From positions 81,379 through 145,378 of the forward strand of contig NZ_VDMA02000023.1 in the NCBI RefSeq assembly GCF_006334915.2: 64,000 bases of DNA. Direction: 5' to 3'. How positions within the stretch are numbered: the first letter of the stretch is position 1; each line of letters starts with the position of its first letter. The position numbers and the translations under genes are program-made. The notes below the pieces were generated by a model. The model did no database searches, was not told the DNA's origin, and worked only from the letters and a program-made list of their open reading frames with translations. Positions 8,065 through 17,856 of this stretch are shown piece after piece. Source of the DNA: Microbispora catharanthi. GTDB lineage: Bacteria; Actinomycetota; Actinomycetes; Streptosporangiales; Streptosporangiaceae.

Positions 8065-8709
8065 CTAGAGATCCCCGTCGAGGCGCGGCGAGAAGGCGCC
8101 GAAGGGCAGGTCGAGCGCCTGGTCCTGGTCCCGCAGGTCACGCAGCGACAGGTTGGCCAGCGCGACGAAGCAGCCGGCCTCGACGGGCCAGGTGACCGTC
8201 CACAGCCAGTTGCCGAGGGCCTCGCCCACGTAGACGGCCCGGTCTTCCGGCACCCCCCGCCCCGCGCACCACAGCGCCGTCGGATGGCCGCGTGCGTCGA
8301 TCTTGGCGTGCGGGGGGCCGGCGTCGAAGCCCGCCCCGGGGTCCGGGCCCGGCAGCCCGGCGTACGCGGCGCCGAGACCGATACCGGGTTCCTCTGCGAT
8401 GAGCAGCATGTCGGCGGGACCGTGGGTGACCGACGGGCCGGAGAGGGCGACGACGCTCGCCCTCGTGCCTGAGCGCTCGTCACCCACCTCGCCGAAGCCC
8501 GTCACCAGCCATCCGGAGGGTAGCGGCCACGGGAGCCAGACGGGCACCCTGGCCGCCTCGCACAAGGCCTCCAGAGCGGCCTGAGAGGGCCGCCGGGGCG
8601 GCTGGAAGGGCAGGACGTCCCCGTGGGCGGCGCATCGCCAGGAACTCGACCAGACGTTCGGTTCGTGTAGCGGCCCGAAGCACCGCGGACATGTTGGCGC
8701 GGTTCTCAC
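8065..8709 (-). CDS. DUF6758-like conserved protein with N-terminal zinc ribbon
   Basis: The 214-residue protein starts with MRTAPTCPRCFGPLHEP and has Cys in 'WRCAAHGD', consistent with a small zinc-ribbon. The remainder is a soluble alpha/beta domain with the 'VYVGEALGNWLWTVTWP' and 'LANLSLRDLRD' segments of a family found in streptomycetes and relatives, sometimes labelled phosphotransacetylase without support. No catalytic motif is obvious. It lies 42 bp before the MBL-fold gene on the same strand and may head that operon. Confidence 0.65.
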   Translation of the reverse strand: MRTAPTCPRCFGPLHEPNVWSSSWRCAAHGDVLPFQPPRRPSQAALEALCEAARVPVWLPWPLPSGWLVTGFGEVGDERSGTRASVVALSGPSVTHGPADMLLIAEEPGIGLGAAYAGLPGPDPGAGFDAGPPHAKIDARGHPTALWCAGRGVPEDRAVYVGEALGNWLWTVTWPVEAGCFVALANLSLRDLRDQDQALDLPFGAFSPRLDGDL

Positions 8710-8716
8710 AAATATT

Positions 8717-8744
8717 CACGGTGCTTCCGTGACGTCCGTACGTC
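8717..8744. promoter_or_regulatory. Two adjoining dyads in the divergent DUF6758/Nudix promoter region
   Basis: CACGG-N5-CCGTG (8717-8731) directly abuts GACGT-N4-ACGTC (8731-8744). They lie in the 72-bp gap between divergent genes and could be an operator. For the Nudix gene a TAATCT element (8769-8774) sits 7 bases before the GTG at 8782, which suggests a leaderless transcript. Confidence 0.35.
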
Positions 8745-8781
8745 AAGAGTCTGCCCGTTATCTAGTCGTAATCTTGGTGAT

Positions 8782-9175
<394 letters not shown>

Positions 9176-9189
<14 letters not shown>

Positions 9190-12100
9190 CCGTGCTGCGC
9201 CAGATCGTCAAGTGGTCGTCGGCGTAGCCGGCCGACCTGCCGATGGCCACGACGCGGTCGCCGGAGACCGCCACCGCCCCGAGCCACTGCGCCCCCTGGC
9301 CGCCGAGGCCGTCCTGGGTGAGCGTCTGGCGCGACCAGTCCACACCGTCCTCGGACACCCAGGCGGCGCTGTCGGCCTCGCCGCCCTCCGCCGGCGACCG
9401 GTGCGACCCGACCGCGACCAGTCCCCGCCCGGTCGCGGTCAGGTCGAGGACCGAGGCGGCGGCGTCGGCGGGCAGCGTGCCGTACTCCCAGCTCGCGCCG
9501 TCGTCGGTGGACAGCGCGGAGAACGGGCGGGGACCGTCCTCGGTCATCGCGGTGCCGACGACCACCACGCCGGCCTCGGTCGCGACCACGTGGCGCAGCC
9601 CGGCCGAGGTGGTGTCCGGCGGCAGGACCCGGCCGCGTGCGTTCCAGTTGAGCCCGTCGGTGGAGACCCAGACCACCCCGGTCTCACGGTCGGCGGTGCC
9701 CGACCCGCCGACCGCCATGAACCCGTCGGGCGTCGCCGTGACGTCGTAGAGGCGCACCCCCGCCCCTCCGGCCGGCATGCTGCCCGGCGCGGAACGGGTG
9801 AACCGCTTGAGGTCGGGGCTGAACCACAGGGCGGGCAGCGTCCCTGTGGCGGACCTGTCCTCCCCCGCCAGGACATAGCCCTTCGGCCCGGCGGCCACCA
9901 TGCCGGGCGCGAGCAGGAAGTGGCCCGCGGGCACCTCGATCGCGGGACCGGGCCGCCAGCTCTTCCCGTCGGCCGAGGTGACCAGCAGCGGCCGGGTCAC
10001 CGCCGGATCGGTCGTCGTGCTGCCGGCGGCGAGCCATCCCCTGGGGCCGTGCGCCACGCCGCTGAGCGCCTGGCGCCCCGGTCCGCCCAGCAGGTCGGGG
10101 AACGCCGCGTCCTTCCAGTTGGCTCCGTTGTTGCCGCTCGTCCAGATCGCGGCGTCGCCGTTGGCCGCGCCCACGGCCACGAACGTGCCGCCGGAGGCGG
10201 CGACGTCGGCGGTGTCCCTGGCGAGCCGGTTGAGCCCGGCGATCTCCTTGAGCGGCACGGTGTGCGCCGCCTCGCCCTTCCCCGCGGTGATCAGCACAGG
10301 AAGGTTCTCCACGTCGCCGGGCCCGCGCTTGTCGCCGCCCGCCACGAGCACCCCGGCGTCGGTGATGGCCAGCCCGCGCAGCGTTCCGGGGATCCCGCCG
10401 AGGTCGGCGCTCCTGGTCCACTTCCGCCCGTCCTGGCTGGTGTAGACGGCGTACCGTTCCCAGGCCGACTCGGCCACCGCCGCGACGCCCGCCGCCGACG
10501 CGGCCAGCCCGCGCACGCCCGTCCCCTCGGCACCGAGCGGCCCTATCGTGCCGCACTGGGTCCAGTCGGCGCCTTCGGGCGAGCAGTAGACGCGGACCTC
10601 GCCGCCGTCCGACTTCTGCCGGGTGGGCACGAGCACGAAGCCCTTCTTGGTCACGGCCAGCGCGCCGGGCTCGGGCCGTACGTCCGCCAGGGCCGCGGCC
10701 GTGCGCAACCAGGTGCGGCCGCCGTCGTCGGAGCGCAGGACGACCGAGATGGAGTCGCCGGAGCCCGGATCGGCGAGCGCCACCACCCGGTCGCCCCGGG
10801 CGGCCACCGCCCGCATCGCCCTGACCTTGTCGGGGGTGCCGATCTGGTCGGTGTCCACCCTCGTCCAGCCGACGCCGTCGGGTGACACCCAGGCGACCGG
10901 GCCCGCCGTGCCGTCACGCAGGGTCGTGGCGCCCACCGCGAGGAAGCCGGTCGCGGTCCGCGCCACGTCGGTGATCCTGTCCTGGCTCCAGAACGCGGTC
11001 AGCCGGGCGGGGTCCACCGCGGTCCAGGACCGGCCGTCGGAGGAGACCCACATGCCGCGCGCGGCCGGGCCGGCGGAGCCGGGCGCGTCGGTTCCGACGG
11101 CGAGCCAGCGGCCGTCGCCTCCCGCGACCCTGCCGACCGCCCCGGGCGCGGACTCGTACCCCGGGGCGTCGGCGACCCGGCCCGTCTGCCAGTGCGCGCC
11201 GCCGTCGGCGGACACCAGGAACAGCGGCCGGGCGAGCGGGCTCGTCGTGTCGCTGCCCGCCGCCACCACCGTCGCGCCGGCCGCGGCGAACGCGGTGAGC
11301 ACCTGGCTGGAGCCGTTGCCCGGCAGCCCGGGCGCCGAGAACGCCGCGTCGCCCGACTGTCCGTCGCCGGCGGCGAGGCGCAGCCCGGCCGTGGACGGGC
11401 CGCCGGCCCACCTGACGACGGCCACGCCCAGCACGGCGGCCGCGACGAGGACCACGGCGATCACCGCCGGAGCGACCATCCGGGGGAGGCGCGGAGGGAA
11501 CCGCCGGACCGGCAGCACCCGCCTGTGGCGGCGTCCGCCGCTCCCCCGGGGCGGGCCGACGGCCACGAGCATGTCGGGCCGGGCCGGGCGGCCCCCCGGC
11601 GGACGCCCGATGCGCTCGACCGGCTCGACCGGCTCGACCCGCGGGTCGTCGTGCTCGGGCTCGACCGGGATCTCGGGGCTCATGCGGATGCCGGAGGGCT
11701 CTGCCAGGCCGTGACGGGAGGCGGGCTCGGGCGGCGTGTGCGCCCACACGTGCTCCCCCCGCTCACCGGGATCGTGCTCGCCGGGGTCGTGCTCGCGCAG
11801 CGGTCCCGATGCGGAGGTGTCGATCTCGGGGGCGCCGGGCCCGTCCGGGTTCTCGCGGGGGATCTGGGCGCGCCGCCGCCGGGGCGGGCCCGAGGCGACC
11901 AGCTTGTCCGGCCGGTTCACGATCCGGCGGCGCCGGCCCTCCTCCTGCGCCGTGGATTCCTGGGCTGTGGACTCCTGGGCCGTCTCCCCCGCCGACCTGG
12001 CACCCTCGCCATGCCAGGTCGTGGGGGCGTCCGCGCGGCCGGGCGGGCCGGTCGCGCCGGCGTCGCCGGGCTCGCCGGGGTCCTCGGGACTTCGTCCGCC

Positions 12101-12493
12101 GGGGCGGCTGTGACGCGGTTCACCCGTCCCGGACGGCCCCGTTCCGTACGGTGCCGCGTACGGCCTGCGGCCGGTCCTGGGCCCGCGGTCGCGCCGTGCT
12201 TCCGGTTCCGGCCCGTCGCCTGCTTCCGATCCCGGGCGCGGGGCCCAGATGCCGCCGCGTAAGTCCGGGTCGCGTAAGCCCGGGTCGCCGATCTTGCGGT
12301 ACGGCCGGGTGTCCTCGTCGTCCCCCGGCTCGCCCGCGTCATCCTGGGCCGCGTCCTCGGGAATCGGGGCCGCGAACGGAGGCAGCGCCCACGGGGACGG
12401 GCCGGGCGGCCGGTGATGCAACTCCGGCGGGGGCACGGAGGAGGGTTCGCCGGCATCGCGCCGGCGGTCACGCTCGTGGGGGCCTGAGGCCAC
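9176..12493 (-). CDS. Large membrane-anchored protein: proline-rich cytosolic region, one TM, extracellular beta-propeller
   Basis: The 1105-residue protein has three parts. Residues 1-338 are disordered, rich in Pro, Glu and Arg, with small repeats (TAQES three times, HDPGE twice, VEPVEPVE) and two copies of an RPDxLVAxGPPR motif near 194 and 305. A single membrane helix follows at about 340-361. The outer 740 residues contain about ten S-x-D-G-x-x-W blades (for example VSADGGAHW, VSSDGRSW, TSQDGRKW, VSTDGLNW) like sialidase/BNR beta-propellers; no sialidase catalytic residues are evident. The GTG start follows GGAGGAGG. It is probably an envelope scaffold or binding protein. Confidence 0.8.
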
Positions 12494-12628
12494 GCTCAGT
12501 ACCTCCTCCCCGGAGAGGTCAATCCGGACCGTTCCACCTGTCGTACGGCAAAGCGATCACAGTGATACCCCATCACGAATCCAGAGCAACACGGGAAGAG
12601 CGTGGGGGCCATACCTCTCTAGTGAGAT

Positions 12629-13729
12629 TTATCGGGAGAGAGTCTGAATTGCCCATTTTCGGGCGATTATCAGCACGCCGATGCCGAAAACCGCGAACTG
12701 GACGGCCGATCCGATCAGCGCCTCCCAGGGCACCTCGCCCTGCTCCATCGCGCTTCCCATGTCCCCCGAGGCCGCGACGACTCCGAACGCCACGATGTTG
12801 TTGGTCGCGTGCAGGGCGATCGGCGCCTCCAGTCCGCCGGTGCGGACCGCCAGCCACCCCATGAGCATGCCGAACGCGAAGACGTAGACGATTCCCCAGC
12901 CCGTGTAGCCGTGCGAGGCGGCGAAGGCCGCCGCGCCCACCAGGATCGCCGGCCACGGATTGCGCAGGTACGCCCCGAACCCCTGGATGATCCACCCGCG
13001 GTAGGCGTACTCCTCGGCCGCCGACTGGAACGGCACCAGCAGCAGGATCACGATGATGGCCGGGAGGAACTCCTCCCAGCCCGCCCAGCGGAATCCGGGA
13101 TCCACCCCTGCGGACATCAGCGTCCCCGCCTCGACCGCCTGACCGAGCACGACCGCCACCAGCGCGACCAGCAGGCAGGCCCCCAGCCAACGCCACCGCA
13201 GCCGCAGGGCCACCGACGACAGCGACCCCGGCGGCCTTCGCTGGAACAGCCACGCCGCGCCGAGCACCAGCGGCAGCAACAGCGCGATGACCCCCAGCTG
13301 GAACCCGAGGTCGAGGACGGGATCGGCGAACAGCCGGGCCCCCGTCCGCACCATGGGCACGCCGGTGACCAGCGAGACCACGAAGGCCACCAGGCCGACG
13401 GCGATCGAGAGCGCCAGGAAGGCCGCGATGATCGCCGCCGTGCCGAGGATCGGCCGCCACCAGCGGTGCAACGGCGTACGGGCCAGGCGGTCGTAACGCG
13501 TGCCGGGTGGAGCCGGGACGTCCCAGCGGGTACGCGCGGGCGGCCCCCACGCATACGGCCCCGGATGGGACCACTGCGGCTGGGCCGCAGGGTGTGGCGG
13601 CGGCGGCAGCGGCTGCGGCGGACCGGCCGGCCAGGCGGTCCCGCCCGCGTACGGCCCGGGCGCCAGGTAGGGACCGGGCAGCTGGTTCGGGCCGGCGGCC
13701 TGATCCGGGCCCGGCTGTGGTTCGTTCAT
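12629..13729 (-). CDS. CPBP family intramembrane glutamic endopeptidase (CAAX protease-like)
   Basis: The 366-residue protein has a Pro/Gly-rich N-terminus of about 100 residues and then about eight membrane helices. CPBP motifs are present: EEYAYRGW (EExxxR), FAASHGYTG (motif-2 His) and HATNN (motif-3 His/Asn). Relatives cleave prenylated or membrane substrates or act in bacteriocin self-immunity; the substrate here is unknown. It is transcribed alone, with 28 bp separating its start from the end of the CoA-lyase gene. Confidence 0.85.
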   Translation of the reverse strand: MNEPQPGPDQAAGPNQLPGPYLAPGPYAGGTAWPAGPPQPLPPPPHPAAQPQWSHPGPYAWGPPARTRWDVPAPPGTRYDRLARTPLHRWWRPILGTAAIIAAFLALSIAVGLVAFVVSLVTGVPMVRTGARLFADPVLDLGFQLGVIALLLPLVLGAAWLFQRRPPGSLSSVALRLRWRWLGACLLVALVAVVLGQAVEAGTLMSAGVDPGFRWAGWEEFLPAIIVILLLVPFQSAAEEYAYRGWIIQGFGAYLRNPWPAILVGAAAFAASHGYTGWGIVYVFAFGMLMGWLAVRTGGLEAPIALHATNNIVAFGVVAASGDMGSAMEQGEVPWEALIGSAVQFAVFGIGVLIIARKWAIQTLSR

Positions 13730-13757
13730 ATGTCCATTCTTCGCGTGCCGCGGGTGA

Positions 13758-14696
13758 TCAGCTGGGCGGGGTGAAGGAGCTGGACCGGGGAAGGCCGGCG
13801 GCGCGGCCCTTGGCCGCCACCACCAGGGCCATCTTCCGCGACGCCTCGTCGATCATCTCGTCGCCCAGCATGACCGCGCCCCGCTTCTCGACCGTCGTGT
13901 AGTACTCGTACGCGTCGAGGATGAGCTCGGCGTGGTCGTAGTCCTCCTGCGACGGCGAGAACACCTCGTTGGCCGCCTCCACCTGCGACGGGTGGAGCAC
14001 CCATTTGCCGTCGAACCCGAGGGCGGCCGACCGCATGGCCACCCGGCGGAAGCCGTCCAGGTCGCGGATCTGCAGGTATGGCCCGTCGATCGCCTGGAGG
14101 CCGTGCGCGCGGGCGGCCATCAGGATGCGCATGAGGATGTAGTGGTAGGCGTCCCCCTCGCCGTACCCGGGGGGCTGCTCGCCCACGACGAGCGTCCGCA
14201 TGCCGATCGAGGCCATGAAGTCCGCGGGGCCGAAGACCAGCGTCTCCAGCCGGGGCGAGGAGGCGGCGATGTCGTCCACGTTGACGAGGCCCCGGGCGTC
14301 CTCGATCTGCGCCTCGATGCCGATGCCGCCCTCGGGCAGGCCGGTGGCCCGCTCGATCTGGCCGAGAAGGGTGTCGAGCCAGGCCACGTGGGAGGCGTCC
14401 CCGACCTTCGGCAGCATGAGGCAGTCGAGCCGGTCGCCGGCGCCTTCGACGACCTCGATGACGTCCCGGTAGGTCCAGCGGGTGGTGAGGTCGTTGACCC
14501 GGACGACGACCGTCTTCCCCGTCCAGTCGCCCTCCCTGAGCGCGGCGACGACGTTGCGGCGCGCCTCGTCCTTCGCGCCGGGGGCGACGGAGTCCTCCAG
14601 GTCGAGGAAGACCTCGTCGGCGGCCAGGCCCTGCGCCTTGTCCAGGAAACGCGGGTTGCTGCCCGGCACCGCCAGGCACGAACGTCGAGCGCGCAT
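13758..14696 (-). CDS. HpcH/HpaI-aldolase family CoA-ester lyase (malyl/citramalyl-CoA lyase type)
   Basis: This TIM-barrel enzyme of about 312 residues begins MRARRSCLAVPGSNPRF. It has the CitE/Mcl signatures VFLDLEDSVAPGAKDEAR, 'VRVNDLTTRWTYRD', the Mg-binding Glu/Asp pair in 'GIEAQIEDARG' and 'LVFGPADFMASIGMR'. It should cleave or form beta-hydroxyacyl-CoA esters such as L-malyl-CoA, beta-methylmalyl-CoA or citramalyl-CoA; the exact substrate is not decidable here. GTG at 14702 is an alternative start two codons upstream of the chosen ATG. It is divergent from the next gene. Confidence 0.82.
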   Translation of the reverse strand: MRARRSCLAVPGSNPRFLDKAQGLAADEVFLDLEDSVAPGAKDEARRNVVAALREGDWTGKTVVVRVNDLTTRWTYRDVIEVVEGAGDRLDCLMLPKVGDASHVAWLDTLLGQIERATGLPEGGIGIEAQIEDARGLVNVDDIAASSPRLETLVFGPADFMASIGMRTLVVGEQPPGYGEGDAYHYILMRILMAARAHGLQAIDGPYLQIRDLDGFRRVAMRSAALGFDGKWVLHPSQVEAANEVFSPSQEDYDHAELILDAYEYYTTVEKRGAVMLGDEMIDEASRKMALVVAAKGRAAGLPRSSSFTPPS

Positions 14697-14731
14697 GGGC
14701 ACACCGTAGCGCGGTCAATAGGCTGGGAGGC

Positions 14732-15109
14732 ATGAACCTCCCGGTGATCGAAGAGGGCGCGAAGAAGTCCAACGTGCTCTGGCTCGGCCTGCCGTCCGGG
14801 GCCCGGCTGGCCTGGCACGTGTGGCACGACGGGGCGGTCTACGTGGTGGCCGGCGGGGAGGAGCAGTCCCTGCCCGGGCTGGCCGAGGTCGCGGCCGGGC
14901 GGGGCGAGATCGAGGTCGTGCTGCGCAGCAAGGACAACGGCGCCGAACTCGTCCGTTTCCCGGCCGTCGCCGAGGTGGTGGACCAGGTGGCCGCCCCCGA
15001 GGCCGTGGCCGCGCTGGCCAAGGAGCGTCTGAACGCCCGCGACGCCGCCGGTCTGACCGCCCGCTGGGCCGAGAGGTCCACCGTCGTACGGCTCACGCCT
15101 CGCACCTGA
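14732..15109 (+). CDS. Conserved hypothetical protein
   Basis: The 125-residue soluble protein begins MNLPVIEEGAKKSNVLWLGL after a GGGAGG site. It has alternating hydrophobic strands (AWHVWHDGAVYVVAGG, EIEVVLRSKDNG) and an all-helical end, which suggests a small beta-barrel with a C-terminal helix, perhaps of split-barrel flavin-binding type. I do not recognise it with certainty. It converges on the EamA gene with 3 bp between stops. Confidence 0.65.
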   Translation: MNLPVIEEGAKKSNVLWLGLPSGARLAWHVWHDGAVYVVAGGEEQSLPGLAEVAAGRGEIEVVLRSKDNGAELVRFPAVAEVVDQVAAPEAVAALAKERLNARDAAGLTARWAERSTVVRLTPRT

Positions 15110-15112
15110 ACC

Positions 15113-16057
15113 TCACACACGTACGGTCTCGGTCACCTCGACGGTGTGGTGCTCTGAGCCGAGCCGTACGGTCGCGGTCTGGGCCAGCAGGGCCCCGCCG
15201 AGCACGATCACGCCTCCGGCGATCTGGGCGGCTCCCAGCCGCTCGCCGAGCAGCACCCAGGCGACCACCGCCCCCGCGATGACCTCCACCGAGGCGACCG
15301 TCGCCCCGACCGCGGCCGACAGCCGCCGCACGGCCGTGACCCCGGTCGCGTACGCGACCACGGTGGCCACCACGACCAGCACGACGCCGGCCGCGGCGAC
15401 CGGCACCGTGTGACCGGAGACCTCGACGGCACGGCTGAACGCCGGCCAGTCGATGTTCCAGGGCCGGGAGAGGGGCAGCAGGACCACCGCCGAGCCGAGC
15501 ATGCCCCAGCCGATCAGGCCCAGCGTGTCCACGTCGTCCCCGAACGAATCGCTCATCAGGAAATATCCGGCGCAGCAGGCGGCGGCGACCAGGGCGAGCA
15601 GCAGCCCGAGCGCGTCGAGGCGCAGCCCCTCCCAGACCTGCACGACGATCGCCAGCCCGACGACCGCGATCAGCGCCCCCAGGTAGGCCGAGCGCGGCAG
15701 CCGCAGCCGCCGGACGAACCGCACCCACAGGACCACCATCACGGGAGAGGTGTACTCGATCAGCAGCGCCACACCGACCGGCAGCCGGGTGATGGCGACG
15801 AAGTACAGGGCCTGCACGGCGGCCACGGCGATAACGGCGTACGCCGCGAAGAACAGCAGGCGGTCGCGGGGGATGCGCAGCGCGCGCGGCCTGACGGCGG
15901 CCAGGACCGCCAGCAGGAGCACGCCGGCCCCCGCCATGCGGACCCACACGGCCTCCAGCGGCGTGAGCCCCGCCATGCCGAGGATCTTCGCCATCGGTCC
16001 GGAGAACCCGAAGCAGAAGGCCGAGACGCCCGCGATCGCCAGGCTGACAGCCCTCAT
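15113..16057 (-). CDS. EamA/DMT superfamily transporter
   Basis: This inner-membrane protein of about 314 residues has ten predicted helices in two EamA repeats. The first repeat starts MRAVSLAIAGVSAFCFGFSG, and the second contains 'AAVGATVASVEVIAGAVVAWVLLGE', the usual drug/metabolite transporter signature. It probably exports a small metabolite or amino acid. ATG at 16057 is preferred over GTG at 16063 because an AGGTG ribosome site sits 5 bases before it. Confidence 0.85.
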   Translation of the reverse strand: MRAVSLAIAGVSAFCFGFSGPMAKILGMAGLTPLEAVWVRMAGAGVLLLAVLAAVRPRALRIPRDRLLFFAAYAVIAVAAVQALYFVAITRLPVGVALLIEYTSPVMVVLWVRFVRRLRLPRSAYLGALIAVVGLAIVVQVWEGLRLDALGLLLALVAAACCAGYFLMSDSFGDDVDTLGLIGWGMLGSAVVLLPLSRPWNIDWPAFSRAVEVSGHTVPVAAAGVVLVVVATVVAYATGVTAVRRLSAAVGATVASVEVIAGAVVAWVLLGERLGAAQIAGGVIVLGGALLAQTATVRLGSEHHTVEVTETVRV

Positions 16058-16142
16058 CGTCACCTGCCCATGTAATTACCAATAAACGGCTTTGATCCTG
16101 TCATAACCCGGAGCGGTCCGCATCCTTGCGTAACCTGACAGA

Positions 16143-17348
16143 GTGGATCGGATCTTCGTGGCCCGCCTGGCGGGGCTGGCGGTCTTCGACCCGGCCGGCG
16201 ACCAGATCGGCCGGATCCGGGACGTCGTCGTCTCGCTGCGGGGACCGCTGCTCCCCCGGGTCCACGGCTTCGTCGTCGAGGTCCAGCCACGCCGCCGGGT
16301 CTTCCTGCCGATCACCAGGATCACCAGCATCGAGGCCCGCGCCCTCATCTTCACCGGCAAGCTCAACATGCGCAGGTTCGAGTGCCGGGACGCCGAGACC
16401 CTGGCCATCGGGGAGATGCTCGACCGCACCGTCGAGTACAAGGGCGACCGGGTGACCGTGCAGGACCTGGCCATGGAGCAGCCGCGGCCGTCCGACTGGC
16501 TCATCACGAAGGTCGCGGTGCGCCGCGGGACGCGGCGCAGGGGCGAGACGCTGATCGTCGACTGGGACGAGGTCACCGGCTTCGCGGGCATCCAGAAGGA
16601 TCAGGGCGCGGCCAACCTGCTCGCCGTCTTCGAGGCGCTGCGCCCGGCCGACCTGGCGAACATGCTGCACGAGCTGCCCACCAAGCGGATGGCCGAGGTC
16701 GCCGCCGCCCTGGACGACGACCGGCTCGCCGACGTGCTGGAGGAGCTGCCCGAGCGCGACCAGGTGCTCGTGCTGAGCCGGCTGCACCGGGAGCGTGCCG
16801 CCGACGTGCTGGAGGAGATGAGCCCGGACGACGCCGCCGACCTGCTGCAGGAGCTGCCCGCAGAGCAGGCCGAGGGGCTGCTGCGGCTCATGGTGCCGGA
16901 GGAGGCCGCGCCGGTCCGGCGGCTGCTGACCTACGGTGAGTTCACCGCCGGCGGCATGATGACGAGCGAGCCGGTCATCCTCCCGCCGACCTCGACCGTG
17001 GCCGAGGCCCTCGCGCACATCCGTCAGGAGGAGCGGTCCCCCGCCATCGCCGCCCAGGTGTACGTGACCCGCCCGCCGAGCGAGACGCCGACCGGACGCT
17101 TCCTGGGGGTGGCGCACTTCCAGCGACTGCTCAGGGAGCCGCCGTCGACGCTGCTCGGCAGCGTGATAGACATCACGGTGGACCCGATCAGGCCCGAGTT
17201 CACGGTGCACGAGGTGGCGTCGTACCTCGCGACGTACAACCTGGTCGCGGTCCCCGTCGTGGACGAGCTGAGCCGGTTGCTCGGCGCGGTGACCGTCGAC
17301 GACGTGCTCGACCACATGCTGCCGGAGGACTGGCGGGAACGCCCATGA
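16143..17348 (+). CDS. MgtE N-domain/CBS protein without a transport domain (PRC-barrel + MgtE_N + CBS pair)
   Basis: The 401-residue soluble protein has a PRC-barrel-like N-terminus (MDRIFVARLAGLAVFDPAGDQIGR), a second barrel-like segment near residue 100-160, then the helical MgtE N-domain superhelix (LRPADLANMLHELP, DDRLADVLEELPERD, DDAADLLQELP) and two CBS motifs (about 280-400). The membrane channel of true MgtE is missing. The stop overlaps the DUF1003 start (ATGA), so the two are translationally coupled, as in mycobacteria (Rv1232c-Rv1231c). It may sense Mg2+ or a nucleotide and act on its membrane partner. Confidence 0.85.
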   Translation: MDRIFVARLAGLAVFDPAGDQIGRIRDVVVSLRGPLLPRVHGFVVEVQPRRRVFLPITRITSIEARALIFTGKLNMRRFECRDAETLAIGEMLDRTVEYKGDRVTVQDLAMEQPRPSDWLITKVAVRRGTRRRGETLIVDWDEVTGFAGIQKDQGAANLLAVFEALRPADLANMLHELPTKRMAEVAAALDDDRLADVLEELPERDQVLVLSRLHRERAADVLEEMSPDDAADLLQELPAEQAEGLLRLMVPEEAAPVRRLLTYGEFTAGGMMTSEPVILPPTSTVAEALAHIRQEERSPAIAAQVYVTRPPSETPTGRFLGVAHFQRLLREPPSTLLGSVIDITVDPIRPEFTVHEVASYLATYNLVAVPVVDELSRLLGAVTVDDVLDHMLPEDWRERP

Positions 17349-17839
17349 CAGAACGCCTCGACCAGCCGCGCGAACTGACCTACCGCCTGCGGCTCTACTA
17401 CGACCCCGAGGCGTTCGGCGAGTTCTCGGAACGGTTCGCGCGGTTCCTCGGCACGGCGCGGTTCATCGTCTACATGACCGTGTTCGTCGGGGTGTGGCTG
17501 CTGTGGAACGTGTTCGCGCCGTACAAGTTCGATCCCTATCCGTTCATCTTCCTGACCCTGATGCTCTCGCTTCAGGCGTCGTACGCCGCGCCACTGATCC
17601 TGCTGGCGCAGAACCGGCAGGCCGACCGCGACCGCATCCAGTACGAGCAGGACAGGATGACGGCCGATCGCAACCAGGCCGAGATCGAGTACCTCACCCG
17701 GGAGATCGCCGGCCTGCGCATGGCGCTCGGCGAGGTGGCCACGCGCGACTACATCCGCTCCGAGCTCCAGCGTCTGCAGGAGGAGCTGAGCGAGTCCGGG
17801 ACTAGATCACGTGGGGCGGGTTCGGAGGATTCCCGCTGA
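17345..17839 (+). CDS. DUF1003 membrane protein
   Basis: The 164-residue protein has a short N-terminus, two membrane helices (FIVYMTVFVGVWLLWNVF and FIFLTLMLSLQASYAAPLILL, about 38-85) and a C-terminal cytosolic coiled coil (QADRDRIQYEQDRMTADRNQ onward). This is the DUF1003 pattern. Function is unknown; it overlaps the upstream MgtE-domain gene by 4 bp and probably forms a complex with that product. Confidence 0.88.
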   Translation: MTERLDQPRELTYRLRLYYDPEAFGEFSERFARFLGTARFIVYMTVFVGVWLLWNVFAPYKFDPYPFIFLTLMLSLQASYAAPLILLAQNRQADRDRIQYEQDRMTADRNQAEIEYLTREIAGLRMALGEVATRDYIRSELQRLQEELSESGTRSRGAGSEDSR

Positions 17840-17856
17840 GTCCATAGCATGGATTC

